Below are positions 1 to 11,398 of a stretch of DNA of 38,767 nucleotides, one piece after another (the stretch's first letter is position 1; every line of letters starts with the position of its first letter). Under the pieces are notes generated by a model. That model worked only from the letters and a program-made list of their open reading frames with translations. It made no database searches and was not told the DNA's origin. Location: the NCBI GenBank assembly GCA_946630615.1, contig CAMOYX010000003.1, positions 1 to 38,767 of the forward strand, in the 5' to 3' direction. A program made the translations under genes and the position numbers. The stretch comes from an uncultured Mycoplasmatota bacterium. GTDB taxonomy: Bacteria > Bacillota_I > Bacilli_A > RF39 > UBA660.

Positions 1-397
<397 letters not shown>

Positions 398-513
398 AAT
401 CTATATTAAATATAGTTTAAAATCGAATTGATCTAAGCTTCTAAAAATTGACTTTTTTACTCAGTTTTCAAAGATCTATTTATCTTGCGTTTGAATTCCT
501 CAAGCGCACATAT

Positions 514-542
514 AAGATATCAAATTTTTTAAATCAAGTCAA
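514..542 (-). promoter_or_regulatory. rRNA promoter P2 (sigma-A-like)
   Basis: Minus strand TTGACT (542-537), 17-nt spacer, TATCTT (519-514), upstream of the 16S leader that contains GATCTTTGAAAACTGAG. Confidence 0.7.
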
Positions 543-656
543 CAACTTTTTTTAACTTTTTTTCAAAAAATTTAATTTCTTTTCAAAACATTTACAAGTA
601 GCAATTAAGCTTAATTCTTATTAATGTTTTGTGTACTTTTCGCAAGTACGAGTACA

Positions 657-685
657 ATACTACACTAAAAAAATAAGTAATGCAA
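657..685 (-). promoter_or_regulatory. rRNA promoter P1 (sigma-A-like)
   Basis: Minus strand TTGCAT (685-680), 17-nt spacer, TAGTAT (662-657). Confidence 0.6.
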
Positions 686-778
686 GCATAAATTTCAATT
701 TTTTTTAATTTTTTTTATTTTTTTCGTTTTTTTAGCATTTATGCACTAAAAAAGAGCCTTACATGGCTCATTTTTGGC

Positions 779-1318
779 TTAAAATTGACTATTTTGTAGT
801 TCTTTATACCTATTAGCTAGTGATTCTATATAGTCTTTATTGAATGGATACTCATTATTTTTCTTAATTTCTATTAATTTTTTTAAAGAAAGATTAACAA
901 TTTCATCCAATTCTTTACTATAATGCATTACCTTTTTATGATAATTATATTCATTTCGGTCTAAAATTCTGTATCCTCCATCAGGATAAACTCGTAAATC
1001 AAGATCATAATCAATATATTTTATTACTCCACCATCAATTAAATATGGAGTTGCAATATTACAATAATAGAATAAACCCGCTTTTTTTAATTGAGCAATT
1101 ACATTAAACCATTTATCTTTATAAAAAAATAAAATTGCTGGTTCTTTTGTTAAATGACTAGAACCATCATGTTCTGTTAATCTAGTATGATCATTATATA
1201 CTATAAGTTTATCTTCATCATAATATATTACTGTAGCTTCATCGCTAACTCTATCAAGGTATCCATTATGTTTATAACATTCAATTTTAAGCTTGTCTCC
1301 AATTTTAAAATTTTCCAT
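779..1318 (-). CDS. DUF402 family protein (nucleoside tri/diphosphate phosphatase-like)
   Basis: DUF402-like core IKYIDYDLDLRVYPDGGYRILDRNEY. Confidence 0.75.
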   Translation of the reverse strand: MENFKIGDKLKIECYKHNGYLDRVSDEATVIYYDEDKLIVYNDHTRLTEHDGSSHLTKEPAILFFYKDKWFNVIAQLKKAGLFYYCNIATPYLIDGGVIKYIDYDLDLRVYPDGGYRILDRNEYNYHKKVMHYSKELDEIVNLSLKKLIEIKKNNEYPFNKDYIESLANRYKELQNSQF

Positions 1319-1395
1319 AATGTCCTTTCTCGTTAAACATTATACATAATCTTTAAATAAATTTAAAGAAAAAAGGAAAACTATTTGTCTTCCTC

Positions 1396-2610
1396 TTAAC
1401 TCTCTAATATCTCTATAGCTTTTAAAACTTGAGTATCTACTTCATCTTCAGTAGTTAATGTAACTTCATAATCCGGTGTAATACCTTTTTGATCTATATT
1501 CTTACCACTTGGACTATACCAGTAGCTTGAAGTATATTTAACCATACTTCCATCTGATAAAGTACTAGTGTCTTGTACTCTTCCTTTACCATAAGTTTTT
1601 TCTCCAACTACTATAGCTCCGTAAGATTCTTTTAATGCAAGTGTAAGCATCTCAGATGCTGATGCAGTAGCACCATTAGTAAGTATTACCAATTTAAAGT
1701 CTTGCTTCTCATCTGAATCATCATACTTAGTAATCTTATTACCGTTTTTATCTTCTAATGTATATATAGCTTTACCTTTTTCAATAAACATAGAAGCAAT
1801 TCCATTAACAGAGTTTAAATATCCTCCTCCATTAAATCTTAAATCTAATATTAAAGATTCCATACCTTCACTCTTTAAATCATTTAAGGAGTTTCTAATC
1901 TCATCTGAAGATGTTTTAGTAAATGAATCCAAATATATATATCCAATCTTCTTATCACCTGTAGTCTTTAATATTCCACTTTTAAGTGGTGTAGATATAT
2001 CTCCAATTCCTACACTAAATTTAATTATCTCTTCTCCTCTTTTTACAACTATTTCATTTGTGCTCTTAGTTTTATCTATATAACTTATTGTTTTAGAAGA
2101 ATTTTCATTAGTTACATCATTACCATTTACTTCTACTATAACATCTCCTACTTCTATTCCAGCCTCTTTTGCAGGTCCTTCATATACTTTAACTATTTTG
2201 TTATCTAAAGATATAGAAACACCAATCCCCTTAAATGTGCCATTTAAACTATTTTGTAAAGCACTAGATTCATCTTTATCTAAATAAGCTGTATAATCCT
2301 CATTTAAGTAGCTTAGCATTGCTTTAATAGCTTGATCTACCATTCCTTGCTTATCATATTCTTTTCCATAGTATTTTTCTTCTATACTATTATAAACATC
2401 TAATAATTCTTTAATAGAAGAATCATTTAAAGCATTTCCATATAGTATCTTAGATTTATTATAAAAAATAATTCCAACAGTAAGTCCGCTTATAATAGCT
2501 GTAATTAAAACAATTATAATTACACTTAATAAACTAAAACCTTTAAGTTTATTCTTTTTATTATCTATAATTTCTGTATCTATATTATTATTTAGCATTC
2601 TTATTATCAC
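1396..2610 (-). CDS. S41 family C-terminal processing peptidase with N-terminal TM and PDZ domain
   Basis: PDZ GIEVGDVIVEVNG; protease motifs LDLRFNGGGYL, TNGATASASEML, GEKTYGKGRVQ. Confidence 0.93.
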   Translation of the reverse strand: MIIRMLNNNIDTEIIDNKKNKLKGFSLLSVIIIVLITAIISGLTVGIIFYNKSKILYGNALNDSSIKELLDVYNSIEEKYYGKEYDKQGMVDQAIKAMLSYLNEDYTAYLDKDESSALQNSLNGTFKGIGVSISLDNKIVKVYEGPAKEAGIEVGDVIVEVNGNDVTNENSSKTISYIDKTKSTNEIVVKRGEEIIKFSVGIGDISTPLKSGILKTTGDKKIGYIYLDSFTKTSSDEIRNSLNDLKSEGMESLILDLRFNGGGYLNSVNGIASMFIEKGKAIYTLEDKNGNKITKYDDSDEKQDFKLVILTNGATASASEMLTLALKESYGAIVVGEKTYGKGRVQDTSTLSDGSMVKYTSSYWYSPSGKNIDQKGITPDYEVTLTTEDEVDTQVLKAIEILES

Positions 2611-2663
2611 CTTACGATAAAAATGTTAACACAATTATTTGCATTTTAAAAGAGTGATTAAAA

Positions 2664-3173
2664 TCACTCTTTTATTCCTAATTCTTTTTTAATAGCTTCT
2701 TTACCCTCTAAGTATTTAACTATTTTACCTTTTCTTATTTTAATTAAAGTACCATCTTTAATTCTTAATTCACTACTCTTAGTTGCATTCTTATTAGATT
2801 CTTCATCATCTTTAACATAATAATCCTTATTTAAACTATTAGCTAAATCTAAATTATATATCTTAATATAGCCTTCATCTTCTTCATCATGATGTTCTGA
2901 AGCAAAGTAATTTAGATATGTTCCAAGAGCACCTGCATTAACTCCCTCACTATCATAGCAAAGTACATAGTATTCAGTTTCTTCCCTATTAAATAATGTT
3001 CCTGCAATAGCTATTTCATCATTTATATAACCACTAGTATATGTATAATCTTTTACTAAATTAGAAGTAAAAGTATTACCTAGTACTAAAGCTATAACAA
3101 TAACTAAAATTATTACTCCTAGTATAATAACAAATCTCTTTACGTATGATTCTATTTCGCTTGTATTATTCAT
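2664..3173 (-). CDS. hypothetical membrane-anchored protein
   Basis: ORF with one N-terminal TM helix; an inverted repeat terminator follows (about 2646-2672). Confidence 0.6.
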   Translation of the reverse strand: MNNTSEIESYVKRFVIILGVIILVIVIALVLGNTFTSNLVKDYTYTSGYINDEIAIAGTLFNREETEYYVLCYDSEGVNAGALGTYLNYFASEHHDEEDEGYIKIYNLDLANSLNKDYYVKDDEESNKNATKSSELRIKDGTLIKIRKGKIVKYLEGKEAIKKELGIKE

Positions 3174-3236
3174 TATTAATCACCTACGAACAATATTATA
3201 AATTAACTATTAAAATAATGCAAAAAGAAAAAGTGG

Positions 3237-4616
3237 TTAATTATTAGTAATAACCACTTTTACTTTACTTGTTGCAACATATGTAATTCTTGGATCATTA
3301 TTTTCAATATTAACATCAACTTCATAAGTACCAGCTTGGTAATCAGTTAAGTTAATATATGCATTAATTGAATTCTCATCAATAGAATTGATTACAGATT
3401 CAACACCCTTAACTTGAATTGCAATAGCGTCTTCATTAACTCTATTAACAGTTAATCCACTAGCTAAATTATTAGCCTTAATATTTTTAATATTAACAGT
3501 TCTTTGAGCTTCTTCATTAAATGTTACAACAATCTTAACATCACTTTCAGAAATGCTTCTAACACCAGTAGGTTTCTTAATTGTTGCATTGTATGTAGTA
3601 GCACCAGTAGTACCCTTACCAGTAACATCAATTGTTACAGGTACTGATGTAATTGATTCAATATCAGTCTTTTCACCATAGATATCTACAGTGTAATCAC
3701 TCTTGCCATTAATAGTAATTGAAGATATTGCCTTACCTTGTACTAACTCACCAGTTGTAGATACAACAATTGGTACAGTCTTCATATAAGTACTAAATGT
3801 AATTGATGCAGACATTGTATTTGGTACAATTTCAACATTATTTAATACATTACCATTTGAATCATATGCAACTAATGGTAAGTTATCAACTTCATAAGTA
3901 ATAGCTTCTTTAAATTTATCACTTGATAAATCTACTAAAGCTTTAACTGTAGCAATCTTAGCTAAAGCATCTTCACTACCTTTAACAACAACTGTATTAT
4001 CATCTAAAGATACGTTAGATACAGAGAACTTTTCATTTAAAGCATCTTCATTTAATAACTCATAAGAAATACTCTTTTCAACAGATACTTTCTTTTTAAT
4101 AACAACTGTTACATAAGCAGGATCTAATTTATAAGATATATTATCGACTGTTTGATTATATGTTAAAGCAACTTTTCTTGGAGTAGAACTTGCATCATAG
4201 TTAGATAAATCTAAAGTAACTTCATGTTCACCTAATTGTTTAGCTAAGTATAAACTACTCTTCTTACCAGTTAAAATAATATCTACTTTATCGATTAAAC
4301 CTTCTACAACATAATTTTCTTTATTATAAATAACATTTACAGGTTCATTAGATAATACCTCAGCTTCAGTTTCAACTAAGTTAATTACTTGACTATCTAC
4401 TAAAAAGAAAAATCCTAAAGCAAGTATTAAACTTACATATACTAAAACTATTGGTCTATTTAAGAACTTTTCTAAATGAATTGGATTATTCTTTAATTTT
4501 TCTCTTAAGAAATAAATAATTCTAGAAACAGGAGTAATAATTATCTTATCTAATAAACGATATAATAAAACGAAAGGTCTACCTAATACTTTTAAAAATT
4601 TCTTCATGCTATTCAC
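3237..4616 (-). CDS. cdaR: YbbR-like domain protein (CdaR, regulator of c-di-AMP synthase)
   Basis: N-terminal TM, repeated YbbR-like beta domains, directly upstream of and overlapping cdaA. Confidence 0.85.
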   Translation of the reverse strand: MNSMKKFLKVLGRPFVLLYRLLDKIIITPVSRIIYFLREKLKNNPIHLEKFLNRPIVLVYVSLILALGFFFLVDSQVINLVETEAEVLSNEPVNVIYNKENYVVEGLIDKVDIILTGKKSSLYLAKQLGEHEVTLDLSNYDASSTPRKVALTYNQTVDNISYKLDPAYVTVVIKKKVSVEKSISYELLNEDALNEKFSVSNVSLDDNTVVVKGSEDALAKIATVKALVDLSSDKFKEAITYEVDNLPLVAYDSNGNVLNNVEIVPNTMSASITFSTYMKTVPIVVSTTGELVQGKAISSITINGKSDYTVDIYGEKTDIESITSVPVTIDVTGKGTTGATTYNATIKKPTGVRSISESDVKIVVTFNEEAQRTVNIKNIKANNLASGLTVNRVNEDAIAIQVKGVESVINSIDENSINAYINLTDYQAGTYEVDVNIENNDPRITYVATSKVKVVITNN

Positions 4617-5433
4617 CTAACCCTTCATCATTACTTCTATTATCATCAAAGTCATAGAATACTTCAGTCTTAGGTTTTAATTCTTGTGTTAGTTTATCTC
4701 TAAACTCATCTAATGATAAGTTATATTTTAATTCTCCACCACAAGCAATACTAATCTTACCAGTTTCTTCAGAAACTACTAAAGCAAGTGCATCACTTTC
4801 TTCAGCAATACCAAGTGCTGCTCTATGTCTAGTACCTAACTTCTTAGATACATTTGGATTCATACTAGTTCTAAATACTGCACCAGCACATGTTATTCTA
4901 TCTCCTTGGATAATTACACCACCATCATGTAATGGTGAGTTAGGGAAGAATAAATTAGATAATAATTCACTTGAAATATCTGCATAAATCTTAGTTGCTC
5001 TTCCGATATATTCTTGAAGTGAAACATCTCTTTCAATAACTATTAAAGCACCTATACGGTTCATCTTTAAGTATTCAATAGATTTCATTACTTCATCTAC
5101 TAGTTTTTCTCTTTCATCCCCAGTTAAAGTCTTATGTCTACCAAGTAATTGACTTCTACCAATACTTTCTAACATATTTCTAATTTCTGGTTGGAATATA
5201 ACAATAATTGCAAGAGGACCCCATTGAACTACATACTCTAGTAATACTCCTACAGTATATAAATTTAATATCTTACTTAAAATTTCAATTATTACAATTA
5301 ATAATACACCCTTAACAATTAAAATCATCTTTACATTATTTCTAATATTCTTTAAAACAAAATAGAATAATGCCCAGACAATTCCAATGTCTAAGATCTT
5401 TGTGAATAAACCCCAAATGGTACTTAACGTCAC
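4609..5433 (-). CDS. cdaA: diadenylate cyclase CdaA (c-di-AMP synthase)
   Basis: DAC motifs SPLHDGGVII and GTRHRAALGIAE; three N-terminal TM segments. Confidence 0.96.
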   Translation of the reverse strand: MTLSTIWGLFTKILDIGIVWALFYFVLKNIRNNVKMILIVKGVLLIVIIEILSKILNLYTVGVLLEYVVQWGPLAIIVIFQPEIRNMLESIGRSQLLGRHKTLTGDEREKLVDEVMKSIEYLKMNRIGALIVIERDVSLQEYIGRATKIYADISSELLSNLFFPNSPLHDGGVIIQGDRITCAGAVFRTSMNPNVSKKLGTRHRAALGIAEESDALALVVSEETGKISIACGGELKYNLSLDEFRDKLTQELKPKTEVFYDFDDNRSNDEGLGE

Positions 5434-5495
5434 ATTAACACTTCCTTCTATTCTATACTAAAATTATAACAAAGATTGTTAATTCATTCTAGTAA

Positions 5496-5843
5496 CTATT
5501 TCTTTAATACATCCATGCCATTATCAAACAAAGATGTAACTTCTCCAGATTCTGCTTTAGTTGTATCAGTAATAATATTACTACCAACTGAGAAAGTTAC
5601 ATTAGGACTATCATTATTCATGCTAGTCTTATTAATAGCTCCATTTAAAGATTGATTTGTTTGAGCCTTAGCAAGTAATTCATCAATTGAATAATCATCT
5701 TCACTTCTATGAATAATTTTACTTATTCCTTTTTCTTGTTCTTTTTGATCAACAAAATAACCTACAATAGCAAATATTAATATTAATGCTATCAAAGTAA
5801 ATATAAATGTATTATTTGCTAAGAATGTCATGAATACTTCCAT
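5496..5843 (-). CDS. hypothetical single-pass membrane protein
   Basis: 115-aa ORF with N-terminal TM helix. Confidence 0.55.
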   Translation of the reverse strand: MEVFMTFLANNTFIFTLIALILIFAIVGYFVDQKEQEKGISKIIHRSEDDYSIDELLAKAQTNQSLNGAINKTSMNNDSPNVTFSVGSNIITDTTKAESGEVTSLFDNGMDVLKK

Positions 5844-5856
5844 AAATCCTCCTACC

Positions 5857-6285
5857 TTAGAATCTTACGCCTTCTCTTCGTTCTAAGTCTCTCTTTTTAA
5901 TAGCTTCTCTCTTATCATAAAGCTTCTTACCCTTACAAACTGCTATTTCAAGTTTAGCTTTGTTATCCTTAATATACATTCTAATTGGAATAACACTTAT
6001 CTGTGTAAGAGTCTTTTCTTTTATAAGCTTTCTTATTTCACTTTTATGAAGAAGTAGCTTTCTTGCTCTTCTTTCATCGTGATTAAATTGATTAGCTTCC
6101 TTATATTTAGCAATAAACATATTAGTAACAAAAGCTTCTTCTCCCTTGAATGTTACAAAAGCATCCCCTAGATCTACAGATCCTTTTCTAACACTTTTAA
6201 TTTCACTTCCGTTTAATACTATTCCTGCTTCAATACTTTTTCCTACTTCGTAGTTAAAAAACGCCTTTTTGTTTCTTATTTCCAT
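5857..6285 (-). CDS. smpB: SsrA-binding protein SmpB
   Basis: NKKAFFNYEVGKSIEAGIVLNGSEIKSVRKG and KKLYDKREAIKKRD; start chosen at the ATG after GGGGATGAT. Confidence 0.95.
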   Translation of the reverse strand: MEIRNKKAFFNYEVGKSIEAGIVLNGSEIKSVRKGSVDLGDAFVTFKGEEAFVTNMFIAKYKEANQFNHDERRARKLLLHKSEIRKLIKEKTLTQISVIPIRMYIKDNKAKLEIAVCKGKKLYDKREAIKKRDLERREGVRF

Positions 6286-8395
6286 GCTTTTTATCATCCC
6301 CTGTATTAACTAGTTCAAAGTCTATCATAGCTCTTTCTTTAGATGCAGCAACACATTTAACTCTGACTTTATCACCTATACGATAAATCTTCTTAGTACT
6401 ATTACCTACTAAAGAAAGTATCTCAGGAACATAATTATAATAGTCACCTTTAATTGTGCTTATATGAACTAATCCTTCAACTAAATTTGGAAGTTCTACA
6501 AAGAATCCAAAATTAGTGACAGTATCTATTATACCATCATATTCTTCTCCAATGTGACTTTCCATATATTCAGCCATTTTCATATCATCTACTGCTCTTT
6601 CAGCTTCTTGAGCATTAACTTCTTTTTCAGATGAATGAATTGCTACATTTACTAGTTGCTTAGATAGATAATCAATAGTACTCATTGAATAATCTTTATC
6701 TACTAGATAAGTCTTAATAAGTCTATGAACAGTTAAATCAGGATATCTTCTGATTGGACTAGTAAAATGTGTATAAGCACGTGATGCAAGTCCAAAGTGT
6801 CCAATATTATCACATGCATATTCAGCTTTCTTCATACTTCTTAACATCATAGATGATAATACTTTAAATTCAGGTACTTCATCAAGTTCATCTAATACAG
6901 CTTGCATAGTTAAACTTGTTATATTATGCATTGGTGTCTTAAGTTCATAGCCCATTGCTTTAAGTAAATGTACAAAATCATCTATCTTTTCTTGATTTGG
7001 TTTACCATGGACTCTGTAGATAAATGGTACATCCATATTATAGAAGTGTGAAGCTATAGTTTCGTTTGCAGCTATCATGAAGTCTTCTATTAATTTCTCT
7101 CCATCTTCTCTATCATATTTAACAATATCTATTGCTTTACCATCACTATCTTGAATAATCTTAGCTTCATCAAGATTAAAATCAATATAACCTCTTCCCA
7201 TCTTTTCTTTACGTAAGATGTGAGCTAGTTCATTCATTTCTTTTAACTTATCTGCAAATGGTTCATATCCAGGAGCCACTATATCTCTCATAATAATATT
7301 GTTAACATCTGAATAATTCATTTTCTTACATGACTTAATATAACTTGGATAAATAGAATAATCTATTACTTTACCCGCTTTATTAATCTTCATAGTACAA
7401 GACATTGTAAGTCTAATTACACCTTCATTAAGTGAACAAATACCATTACTTAATTGATGAGGTATCATAGGAATTACAGTATCTGCTAAATAATTAGATG
7501 TACCTCTTTCAAATGCTGCATCTCCTAAACTAGTATTTGGTTTAACATAATTAGAAACATCTGCAATATGTACTCCAAGTATGTAATTTCCATCTTCATC
7601 TCTATCTAAACTTATCGCATCATCTATATCTTTAGTGTCTTTACCATCTATTGTAAAGATCATCTCATTCGTTAAGTCTTTTCTACCTTTTAGTTCTTCT
7701 TCTGATACTTCACTTGGAATACTCTTTAACTCTTCTATTACTTCTTCACTAAATTCAGGTTCTATTTTATATCTTAAAGCTACACTTAAAATATCAATTC
7801 CTGGATCATTTTTATGACCTATAACTTGTTTAATAGATGCTTGATATTTCTTCTTTCCAAGTTGCTTATCAAGCTTAATTAATACTTTATGACCTTCAAC
7901 ACACTTATCCAATGCATTATCGTCAAACTTTAATTCTATATCTAACTTTTCATCATCTAGTTTAACGGCTAAACCTTTCTTAGTTGATATTACTTCTCCA
8001 ACTAAAGTTGATAAATCTCTTTTAATGATTCTATTAACTCTTCCTTCAGGTTTTACACCTTTCTTAATAACTTCACAAAGAACAATATCACCTGATAAAG
8101 CTCCATTGCTCATATCACTAGCAATATATAAGTCTTCTTCATTAGGTAGTATTACAAAGCCAAATCCTTTTCTATTTGCTTCATACTTACCAACCTTCAT
8201 TCCTGGCATATTCTTAATTAATATATATTTATCTTTCTTAGTTCTAAATACTATACCTTCTTCAACTAATGCTTCTAATTCTTCTAATAATTTAGTTAAA
8301 TCACTAGTTTCCTTAAGATTCATTTCATTAAAAATAGACATAGCTTCTAAGGCATCATATTTTCCTTCTAAGAATTCTAAAATAGAATCACGCAT
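6254..8395 (-). CDS. rnr: ribonuclease R
   Basis: RNB motifs FTIDGKDTKDIDDAIS, ASRAYTHFTSPIRRYPDL and a C-terminal S1 domain; overlaps smpB. Confidence 0.96.
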   Translation of the reverse strand: MRDSILEFLEGKYDALEAMSIFNEMNLKETSDLTKLLEELEALVEEGIVFRTKKDKYILIKNMPGMKVGKYEANRKGFGFVILPNEEDLYIASDMSNGALSGDIVLCEVIKKGVKPEGRVNRIIKRDLSTLVGEVISTKKGLAVKLDDEKLDIELKFDDNALDKCVEGHKVLIKLDKQLGKKKYQASIKQVIGHKNDPGIDILSVALRYKIEPEFSEEVIEELKSIPSEVSEEELKGRKDLTNEMIFTIDGKDTKDIDDAISLDRDEDGNYILGVHIADVSNYVKPNTSLGDAAFERGTSNYLADTVIPMIPHQLSNGICSLNEGVIRLTMSCTMKINKAGKVIDYSIYPSYIKSCKKMNYSDVNNIIMRDIVAPGYEPFADKLKEMNELAHILRKEKMGRGYIDFNLDEAKIIQDSDGKAIDIVKYDREDGEKLIEDFMIAANETIASHFYNMDVPFIYRVHGKPNQEKIDDFVHLLKAMGYELKTPMHNITSLTMQAVLDELDEVPEFKVLSSMMLRSMKKAEYACDNIGHFGLASRAYTHFTSPIRRYPDLTVHRLIKTYLVDKDYSMSTIDYLSKQLVNVAIHSSEKEVNAQEAERAVDDMKMAEYMESHIGEEYDGIIDTVTNFGFFVELPNLVEGLVHISTIKGDYYNYVPEILSLVGNSTKKIYRIGDKVRVKCVAASKERAMIDFELVNTGDDKKHGNKKQKGVF

Positions 8396-8489
8396 AATTG
8401 TCAACTCCTAGTCTCAATTAATTATATCTTAGATTTATAAAACTAACAATAAAACATTAAAAAAACTTGCTTATAAAAGCAAGTTTTAC

Positions 8490-8717
8490 TTACATTAAGA
8501 ATAATGCTAATGAAATACCAAAAAATAATAACCCTAAGAATAAAGTTAAACGAGTAATAAATAATTGGCTTCCTCTTTCTTTAACCTTACCAAATAAAGC
8601 TTCAGTATTACCAGCAACTATTTGACCAGCATCACTAGCCTTATTACTTTGTAATAATACAAGTGTTATTAATAAAATAGAAATTACTATTAAAATGATC
8701 TCTAATATATTTTCCAT
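8490..8717 (-). CDS. secG: preprotein translocase subunit SecG
   Basis: 75-aa two-TM protein with LLQSNKASDAG, located next to rnr. Confidence 0.85.
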   Translation of the reverse strand: MENILEIILIVISILLITLVLLQSNKASDAGQIVAGNTEALFGKVKERGSQLFITRLTLFLGLLFFGISLALFLM

Positions 8718-8771
8718 GAGTACCCTCCAATACGTTAATAATCTACCATAAATAGGTAGTTATATCAAGAA

Positions 8772-9344
8772 TTAAATATATCGTTTAATAACTCCATATA
8801 CTTCTTCTCTACCTTTTTTAGTAGAAGATGAAAAGTGAATAAAATCATCTATATTTAAAGTTTCTTTTATAATCTTATCTTGTTTAGCTCTTAAAGACGC
8901 TCCAACTTTATCAAACTTAGTAGCTATAACAGTAACATTAACGTTATAGTATCTTAAGAAATTAAGCATCATTACATCATCATCACTTGGTTTATGTCTG
9001 TAGTCTATTAGTAAGAATACATGATCAAGACTAGTTCTATTCTTTAAATATTCTTCTATCATCATACCAATCTTTTTATCAGTTTCTTTAGATAATTTAG
9101 TATAACCATAGCCAGGAACATCTACTAAGTAAAAAGCATTATTAACTTTATAAAAGTTTAAAGTAACTGTTTTACCTGGTTTAGATGATGTATGAGCAAA
9201 GTTTTTCTTTTGTATTAAAACATTAATTAAACTAGACTTACCAACATTACTTTTACCTACTAATAAAAATTCAGATAAATTATCAGTAGGATATTGACTA
9301 AGTCTTACTGCTACACTTTCTAGGTTAATTGAATCAATTTTCAT
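8772..9344 (-). CDS. engB: ribosome biogenesis GTPase YihA/YsxC (EngB)
   Basis: GKSNVGKSSLIN, DVPGYGYTK, ATKFDK. Confidence 0.95.
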   Translation of the reverse strand: MKIDSINLESVAVRLSQYPTDNLSEFLLVGKSNVGKSSLINVLIQKKNFAHTSSKPGKTVTLNFYKVNNAFYLVDVPGYGYTKLSKETDKKIGMMIEEYLKNRTSLDHVFLLIDYRHKPSDDDVMMLNFLRYYNVNVTVIATKFDKVGASLRAKQDKIIKETLNIDDFIHFSSSTKKGREEVYGVIKRYI

Positions 9345-9424
9345 ATAAAATCACCACGTGCCTAAATTATAGATTAAATAAGTAATAATTGCAAATAATG
9401 AAAAAAGAAGAATATAAATTCTTC

Positions 9425-11230
9425 TTATCTCTTTAATCTAAATCTTTCTTTAGGATCTAATATAGCTTTACGTAATCTAATATTATCTGGAGTTACCTCA
9501 ACATATTCATCATCTTGAATAAACTCTAAAGCTTCTTCTAAACTAAACTTCTTTGGAGAAACTAAGTTAATAGCTTCATCAGATGATTTAGAACGTGTAT
9601 TAGACATTTCTTTATTCTTACATGGATTTACATCTAAATCATTATCTCTACTATGTAGACCAATAATCATACCTACATATACATCAACAGCAGGACCAAC
9701 AAATAAAGTACCTCTGTCTTGTAAGTTATATAATGAATAACCTAAAGTCTTACCAGTTTCCATAGAAACAAGTACACCATTTTTTCTACCAGCAATTGGT
9801 CCAACATATGGTTTGTATTCATCAAAGTCTCTTACCATAATACCTTCACCACGAGTATTAGTAATGAATGCACTACGATAACCAATTAATCCTCTAGTAG
9901 GAGCAGAAAACTCTAAATGTGCTTGTCCTTCACTATTAGTAGAAACATTTGTTAAAATACCTTTTCTTTCTTGTAAATCATTAATAATAGTTCCTTGATA
10001 ATCTTGAGGACAGTTAATAATTACAGTTTCAAATGGTTCGTATTTCTTTCCATCTCTTTCTTCAAGTAATACTTCTGGCTTAGAAACACATAGTTCAAAA
10101 CCTTCTCTTCTCATGTTTTCAAGTAAGATAGATAAGTGTAATTCACCTCTACCAGATACTTTAAATCCATCAGAGCCAGGTAATTCTTCAACTCTTAAAC
10201 CAACATTAACTTCAAGTTCTCTTTCTAATCTTTCTTTAATATGTCTACTTGTTAAGTATTTACCAGATTGACCAGCAAATGGTCCATTATTAACTAAGAA
10301 GTTCATAGATAGTGTTGGTCTTTCAATATGAATAGGTTCCATTGCTTCTACATGATTTGGATCACATATAGTGTCACCAATCATGATATCTGGACAACCA
10401 GCAAAGATAACTATGTCTCCATAGTAAGCTTCTTTCTTTTCTACTCTCTTAATTCCTTCAGTAACAAATAATTTAGAAATTCTAAATTGCTCTACTTTAT
10501 CAGAACCATTTCTGCATAAAGAAACCATTTCACCAGACTTAACAACACCCTTAGTAATACGAGCAACACCAAGTCTACCTAAGAAGTTATCATAGTCTAA
10601 GTTAGATACTTGCATTTGTAATGGATCTTTAGCATCACCTTTAAATGCTTCAACTTGTTCTAAAACTGTATCAAGTAAAGCATTAACGTTATCAGTTTGT
10701 ACATTTGGATCAAATGTAGCCCAACCATCTCTTGCAACACCATAAATAATTGGGAAGTCTAATTGTTCATCATTAGCATTTAATTCCATGAAAAGATTAA
10801 ATGTTAAATCAACAACTTCTTCTGGTCTTGCATCTCTCTTATCAATCTTATTAATAAATAGAATTGGTTTTAAATTTTGCTCTAAAGCTTTTCTTAAAAC
10901 AAACTTAGTTTGAGGCATTGGTCCTTCTGCAGAGTCAACAATTAAAATAACAGTATCAGCTGTTTTAATAACTCTTTCTACTTCAGAAGAGAAATCAGCA
11001 TGACCTGGAGTATCGATTATATTAATCTTATAATCTTTATATCTAATAGAACAGTTCTTAGAATAAATAGTAATACCTCTTTCTCTTTCAATTGAGTTAG
11101 AGTCCATTACTTGGTCTACTAATTCTTCATGTGAACTAAAAGTACCATTTTGTCTTAATAAAGCATCTACTAAAGTACTCTTACCAGCGTCTACGTGAGC
11201 TACAACAGCTACATTAATAATTTTATCCAT
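9425..11230 (-). CDS. typA: translational GTPase TypA/BipA
   Basis: AHVDAGKSTLVDALL, RERGITI, DTPGHADFSSEVER, NKIDK. Confidence 0.97.
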   Translation of the reverse strand: MDKIINVAVVAHVDAGKSTLVDALLRQNGTFSSHEELVDQVMDSNSIERERGITIYSKNCSIRYKDYKINIIDTPGHADFSSEVERVIKTADTVILIVDSAEGPMPQTKFVLRKALEQNLKPILFINKIDKRDARPEEVVDLTFNLFMELNANDEQLDFPIIYGVARDGWATFDPNVQTDNVNALLDTVLEQVEAFKGDAKDPLQMQVSNLDYDNFLGRLGVARITKGVVKSGEMVSLCRNGSDKVEQFRISKLFVTEGIKRVEKKEAYYGDIVIFAGCPDIMIGDTICDPNHVEAMEPIHIERPTLSMNFLVNNGPFAGQSGKYLTSRHIKERLERELEVNVGLRVEELPGSDGFKVSGRGELHLSILLENMRREGFELCVSKPEVLLEERDGKKYEPFETVIINCPQDYQGTIINDLQERKGILTNVSTNSEGQAHLEFSAPTRGLIGYRSAFITNTRGEGIMVRDFDEYKPYVGPIAGRKNGVLVSMETGKTLGYSLYNLQDRGTLFVGPAVDVYVGMIIGLHSRDNDLDVNPCKNKEMSNTRSKSSDEAINLVSPKKFSLEEALEFIQDDEYVEVTPDNIRLRKAILDPKERFRLKR

Positions 11231-11288
11231 AATCTCATCCCTTTCGGATATCTAGAAGATAATACAACAATAAAAATAAAAAGACAAG

Positions 11289-11315
11289 AAAAAAGTAGTT
11301 ACCAAAGTAACTACT
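11289..11315 (-). terminator. rho-independent terminator of the large ncRNA
   Basis: Minus strand AGTAGTTAC-TTTG-GTAACTACT followed by TTTTTT. Confidence 0.85.
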
Positions 11316-11370
11316 ATTCTCTATGTATACTAAAATATGCTTAAATGAAAAAGATGTACATTAAGCATTA

Positions 11371-11398
11371 ACAAGGGAAACACTAAAGCGTCTCAACC
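11371..11398 (-). repeat. apical hairpin module copy 2 of the ncRNA
   Basis: GGTTGAGACGCTTTAGTGTTTCCCTTGT; 26/28 identical to copy 1, differences only in the loop. Confidence 0.9.

Noticed and set aside
7635-8411. Plus-strand ORFs within rnr (7635-7817, 8025-8411)
   Set aside because: Antisense shadows of a well-supported rnr coding region.
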